Made by a program: the position numbers and the translations under genes. The notes below the pieces were generated by a model. The model searched no databases and had not been told where the DNA came from. It saw only the letters and a program-made list of their open reading frames with translations. A DNA stretch of 64,000 nt from assembly GCA_965275915.1 (NCBI GenBank), contig CBDHYI010000006.1:310001-374000 (forward strand), read 5' to 3'. This DNA is from JBDWFY01 sp965275915 (GTDB lineage: Bacteria > Pseudomonadota > Alphaproteobacteria > Rhizobiales > Stappiaceae). Below, in pieces: positions 61,143 through 64,000 of this stretch (positions are counted from its first letter, which is position 1; each line of letters starts with the position of its first letter).

Positions 61143-63914
61143 TTACTCCGTATTACCTTGATCTCCGGAGTCCGGAGCGGGCTGTGCCGGATCGATGCCG
61201 TTATCGGATTCGCCATCTCCGTCATCCGCATCGACTTCGGACAGCCGTTCAACGGCAACCACTTTCTCGCCCTCCGCTGTCTTAAACACGATAACGCCCT
61301 GTGTGGACCGGCCCGCAAGCCGGATACCGTCGACCGGGCATCGTATGAGCTGTCCGCCGTCGGTGACGAGCATGATTTGATCCTGTTCCTCGACCGGGAA
61401 TGTTGCGACCAGCGGACCGTTGCGGTCTGTCACCGCCATGGCCGTTACGCCCTTGCCGCCCCGTCCTGTGATTCGATATTCAAAAGATGAGGTGCGCTTG
61501 CCGTATCCGTTTTCGGACAAGGTCAGTATGATCTGCTCAGCCGCGCTCATCTGCGCGTACTTTTCCTGAGAGAGCTCGCTTCCAACATCGCTTGGATCGG
61601 CCTCATCCGCCTCACCGCGCATCAACCTGCTCTGTTTCAGGAAGGCATTGCGTTCATCCGCGCTGGCATCGAAATGATGAACGACGGACATGGAAATAAC
61701 GGTATCCTCGTCCGCCAGTGAAATGCCCCGAACGCCAACGGAAGACCGGCTCTGGAAAACCCGCACGTCACCGACGGGGAATCGGATGCACTGTCCGAAC
61801 CTGGAGGTCAGCAGCACGTCGTCGTTTTCGGTGCATGTTTCAACACCAACAATGCCGTCGCCTTCGTCCAGCTTCATGGCGATCTTTCCGTTTCGGTTAA
61901 CCTGGACGAAGTCTGAGAGCTTGTTGCGGCGGACAGACCCGGCCGTCGTTGCGAACATGACATCGAGATTGCTCCAGGAGTCTTCGTCCTCCGGCAGAGG
62001 CAGAATCGATGTGATGCGTTCGCCCTCTTCAAGCGGCAGGAGATTGACGAGCGCTTTGCCGCGGGCCTGCGGTTCGGCGCGCGGCAGGCGGTAAACCTTG
62101 AGTTTGTAGACAATGCCGCGGGAAGAGAAGAACAGAACCGGCGTGTGCGTGCTTGTCACGAACAGGCGCGCTACAAAATCCTCTTCCTTGGTCGACATGC
62201 CGGACCGGCCTTTGCCGCCTCGGCGCTGTGCTCTGTATGTGGCCAGCGGAACGCGCTTGATGTATCCGCCATGGCTGACCGTTACGACCATATCTTCACG
62301 CGGGATCAGATCTTCATCTTCAAAGTCGGCGCCGCCGTCGGTGATTTCCGTGCGGCGCGGCGTTGCGAATTCTTCTTTGATCGCAATCAGTTCGTCTTTG
62401 ACAATTGCCATGATCCGCGCGCGGGAGCGCAGGATATCAAGGTAGTCCTTGATTTCCTCGCCGATGCTGTTCAACTCATCGGCAATTTCATCCCGGCCCA
62501 ATGCCGTCAGACGCTGAAGGCGCAAATCCAAAATAGCCCTGGCCTGCGCTTCCGACAGCCTGTAGGTGCCGTCATCCTGAACAACATGTCTTGGATCGTC
62601 GATCAGCCTGACCAGCGGCGCGACATCTTTTGCCGGCCAGTTGCGTTCCATCAACTGACTGCGCGCCGTCGCCGGGTCGGGGGCGCTTCGGATGAGTTGG
62701 ATAACCTCGTCAATATTCGCGACGGCAATGGCAAGACCGACAAGGACGTGCGCCCGATCCCGCGCTTTGTTGAGCAGGAATTTCGTACGCCTGCTGATAA
62801 CCTCTTCCCGGAACGCGACAAAGCTCTGCAGGAAATCTTTCAATTGGTGAACGAGCGGCCGACCGCCGTTCAGGGCGACCATGTTGGCGCCGAACGACGT
62901 CTGAAGCTGTGAGAAGCGATAAAGCTGATTGAGGATAACCTCAGCGACTGCGTCCTTGCGCAGCTCGATAACGACGCGCATGCCGGATCGATCCGACTCG
63001 TCGCGAATATCGGAAATGCCTTCGATGCGCTTTTCGCGAACGAGTTCGGCAATTTTTTCGATCATCGCCGACTTGTTCACCTGATACGGGATCTCGGTGA
63101 CAATGAGCGCTTCGCGATCTTTACGCACCGTTTCGTTGTGAACCCGGCCGCGCATAACGATGGAACCGCGTCCCGTTTCATAGGCACTGCGGATGCCTGA
63201 GCGGCCCAGAACAAGTCCTCCGGTCGGAAAGTCCGGCCCCGGCACGATTTCCATCAGATCCATATTGCTCAGGGCTGGTTCATCGATCAGCGCAATGGCT
63301 GCGTCAATCACTTCGCCGAGATTGTGCGGGGGAATATTCGTCGCCATGCCGACAGCGATGCCCCCTGCCCCGTTGACCAGAAGATTGGGAAACCGGGCCG
63401 GCAGGACGCTGGGTTCCTGCTCCTGATTGTCGTAGTTGTCCTGAAAATCGATCGTGTCTTTGTCAAGATCGTCCAGAAGCGTGTGAGCAACCTTCTCCAG
63501 CCGGCATTCGGTATAACGCATCGCGGCAGGCGGGTCGCCATCGATCGAGCCGAAATTGCCCTGCCCTTCGATCAGTGGCAGCCGAAGCGAAAAATCCTGC
63601 GCCATCCGCACGAGCGCATCGTAAATTGCCGAGTCACCGTGAGGGTGATACTTACCCATGACGTCGCCGACAACACGGGCCGACTTGCGATAAGCTTTGT
63701 TCCAGTCATATCCGTTTTCATGCATGGAAAACAGGATGCGTCGATGGACCGGTTTCAGACCGTCGCGGACGTCGGGCAGCGCGCGGCTGACGATTACGCT
63801 CATGGCATAATCGAGGTAGCTTCGCTTCATTTCATCTGTAATGGAGACCGGCTGAATATCGTCAGGCAGCTCTTCGGGAGGCATACTATTGTCTTGATCT
63901 GACAAGGATTTCAC
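61143..63914 (-). CDS. gyrA: DNA gyrase subunit A
   Basis: 923 residues. With GyrB it introduces negative supercoils. N-terminal cleavage domain: SYLDYAMSVIVSRALPDVRDGLKPVHRRI, then KYHPHGDSAIYDALVRMAQ, and the catalytic Tyr in AAMRYTECRLEK. The C-terminal DNA-wrapping domain holds the GyrA box QRRGGKG. The quinolone-determining positions equal to E. coli Ser83 and Asp87 are Ser and Asp. An acidic, Gly/Asp-rich tail (SEVDADDGDGESDNG) closes the protein. Start codons GTG 63914 or ATG 63884 are both possible. Confidence 0.97.
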   Translation of the reverse strand: MKSLSDQDNSMPPEELPDDIQPVSITDEMKRSYLDYAMSVIVSRALPDVRDGLKPVHRRILFSMHENGYDWNKAYRKSARVVGDVMGKYHPHGDSAIYDALVRMAQDFSLRLPLIEGQGNFGSIDGDPPAAMRYTECRLEKVAHTLLDDLDKDTIDFQDNYDNQEQEPSVLPARFPNLLVNGAGGIAVGMATNIPPHNLGEVIDAAIALIDEPALSNMDLMEIVPGPDFPTGGLVLGRSGIRSAYETGRGSIVMRGRVHNETVRKDREALIVTEIPYQVNKSAMIEKIAELVREKRIEGISDIRDESDRSGMRVVIELRKDAVAEVILNQLYRFSQLQTSFGANMVALNGGRPLVHQLKDFLQSFVAFREEVISRRTKFLLNKARDRAHVLVGLAIAVANIDEVIQLIRSAPDPATARSQLMERNWPAKDVAPLVRLIDDPRHVVQDDGTYRLSEAQARAILDLRLQRLTALGRDEIADELNSIGEEIKDYLDILRSRARIMAIVKDELIAIKEEFATPRRTEITDGGADFEDEDLIPREDMVVTVSHGGYIKRVPLATYRAQRRGGKGRSGMSTKEEDFVARLFVTSTHTPVLFFSSRGIVYKLKVYRLPRAEPQARGKALVNLLPLEEGERITSILPLPEDEDSWSNLDVMFATTAGSVRRNKLSDFVQVNRNGKIAMKLDEGDGIVGVETCTENDDVLLTSRFGQCIRFPVGDVRVFQSRSSVGVRGISLADEDTVISMSVVHHFDASADERNAFLKQSRLMRGEADEADPSDVGSELSQEKYAQMSAAEQIILTLSENGYGKRTSSFEYRITGRGGKGVTAMAVTDRNGPLVATFPVEEQDQIMLVTDGGQLIRCPVDGIRLAGRSTQGVIVFKTAEGEKVVAVERLSEVDADDGDGESDNGIDPAQPAPDSGDQGNTE

Positions 63915-64000
63915 TCGTGCGTATTTTTTGTTGGCTCCTTATAGCCGATTTCAACCGGCAGTCCAAATTTGTTAACGGCGCAAATGTGAAATTTTATCTA

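Noticed and set aside
63615..63660. gyrA quinolone-resistance change
   Set aside because: The motif HPHGDSAIYD keeps Ser and Asp at the two key positions, so no resistance substitution is visible.

Overview
The window is chromosomal DNA of an alphaproteobacterium, most likely of the order Hyphomicrobiales (Rhizobiales). Pointers are a phosphatidylcholine synthase, an invasion-associated-locus-B type secreted protein, HspQ, a metal-dependent (Cys-type) KdsA, a fused CysNC, and the right-hand order gyrA - coaD - two cyclophilins - queA - tgt. Genus cannot be fixed from sequence alone.

Layout. 1-4.3 kb: the end of an Old Yellow Enzyme gene, a scar where two truncated transporter genes meet, a GST, a CcdA/thioredoxin pair and a VOC protein. 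4.5-6.4 kb: a visibly AT-richer class III adenylate cyclase-TolB-TPR gene. 6.6-11.4 kb, minus strand: the most unusual locus, a four-gene operon encoding a YcaO enzyme, a TfuA partner, a thermolysin-like HEXXH metallopeptidase, and a 181-residue protein ending in five perfect GINAR pentapeptides. I read it as a candidate ribosomal-peptide (RiPP) pathway, probably thioamidating, with a modular precursor. 11.6-13.2 kb: prfC.

13.2-28.5 kb, minus strand: a purine salvage and degradation block. A LysR regulator precedes uraH-xdhA-xdhB-xdhC, a BMP-type nucleoside/purine ABC importer (ATPase, two permeases, binding protein), the membrane urate oxidase puuD, uraD, an allantoate amidohydrolase-like enzyme and an M20 peptidase. 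Together they would import purines, oxidise them to urate and open the ring to allantoin and allantoate; no allantoinase is visible here.

28.5-42.6 kb is mixed: an MFS carrier, a collapsed TerC remnant, pcs, an FAD hydroxylase, an AEC carrier, a lipid A-type acyltransferase, a malyl-CoA lyase-like enzyme, hspQ, an IalB-like protein, and a YejA-like binding protein followed by two degenerate proteins: an adenylate-forming pseudoenzyme and a PleD/PopA-like REC-REC-broken-GGDEF protein. A DsbA/FrnE thiol oxidoreductase closes the stretch.

42.7-54 kb: eno, ugd, kdsA, sulfate activation (cysNC, cysD, cysQ), galE, galU and a UDP-glucuronate epimerase-like gene, i.e. central metabolism and surface-polysaccharide precursor supply. 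54-64 kb: a thioredoxin-reductase-like flavoprotein, tgt-queA, two cyclophilins, coaD, three small secreted proteins sharing an exact C-x11-C spacing, and gyrA. I found no tRNA, rRNA, CRISPR array or insertion sequence.
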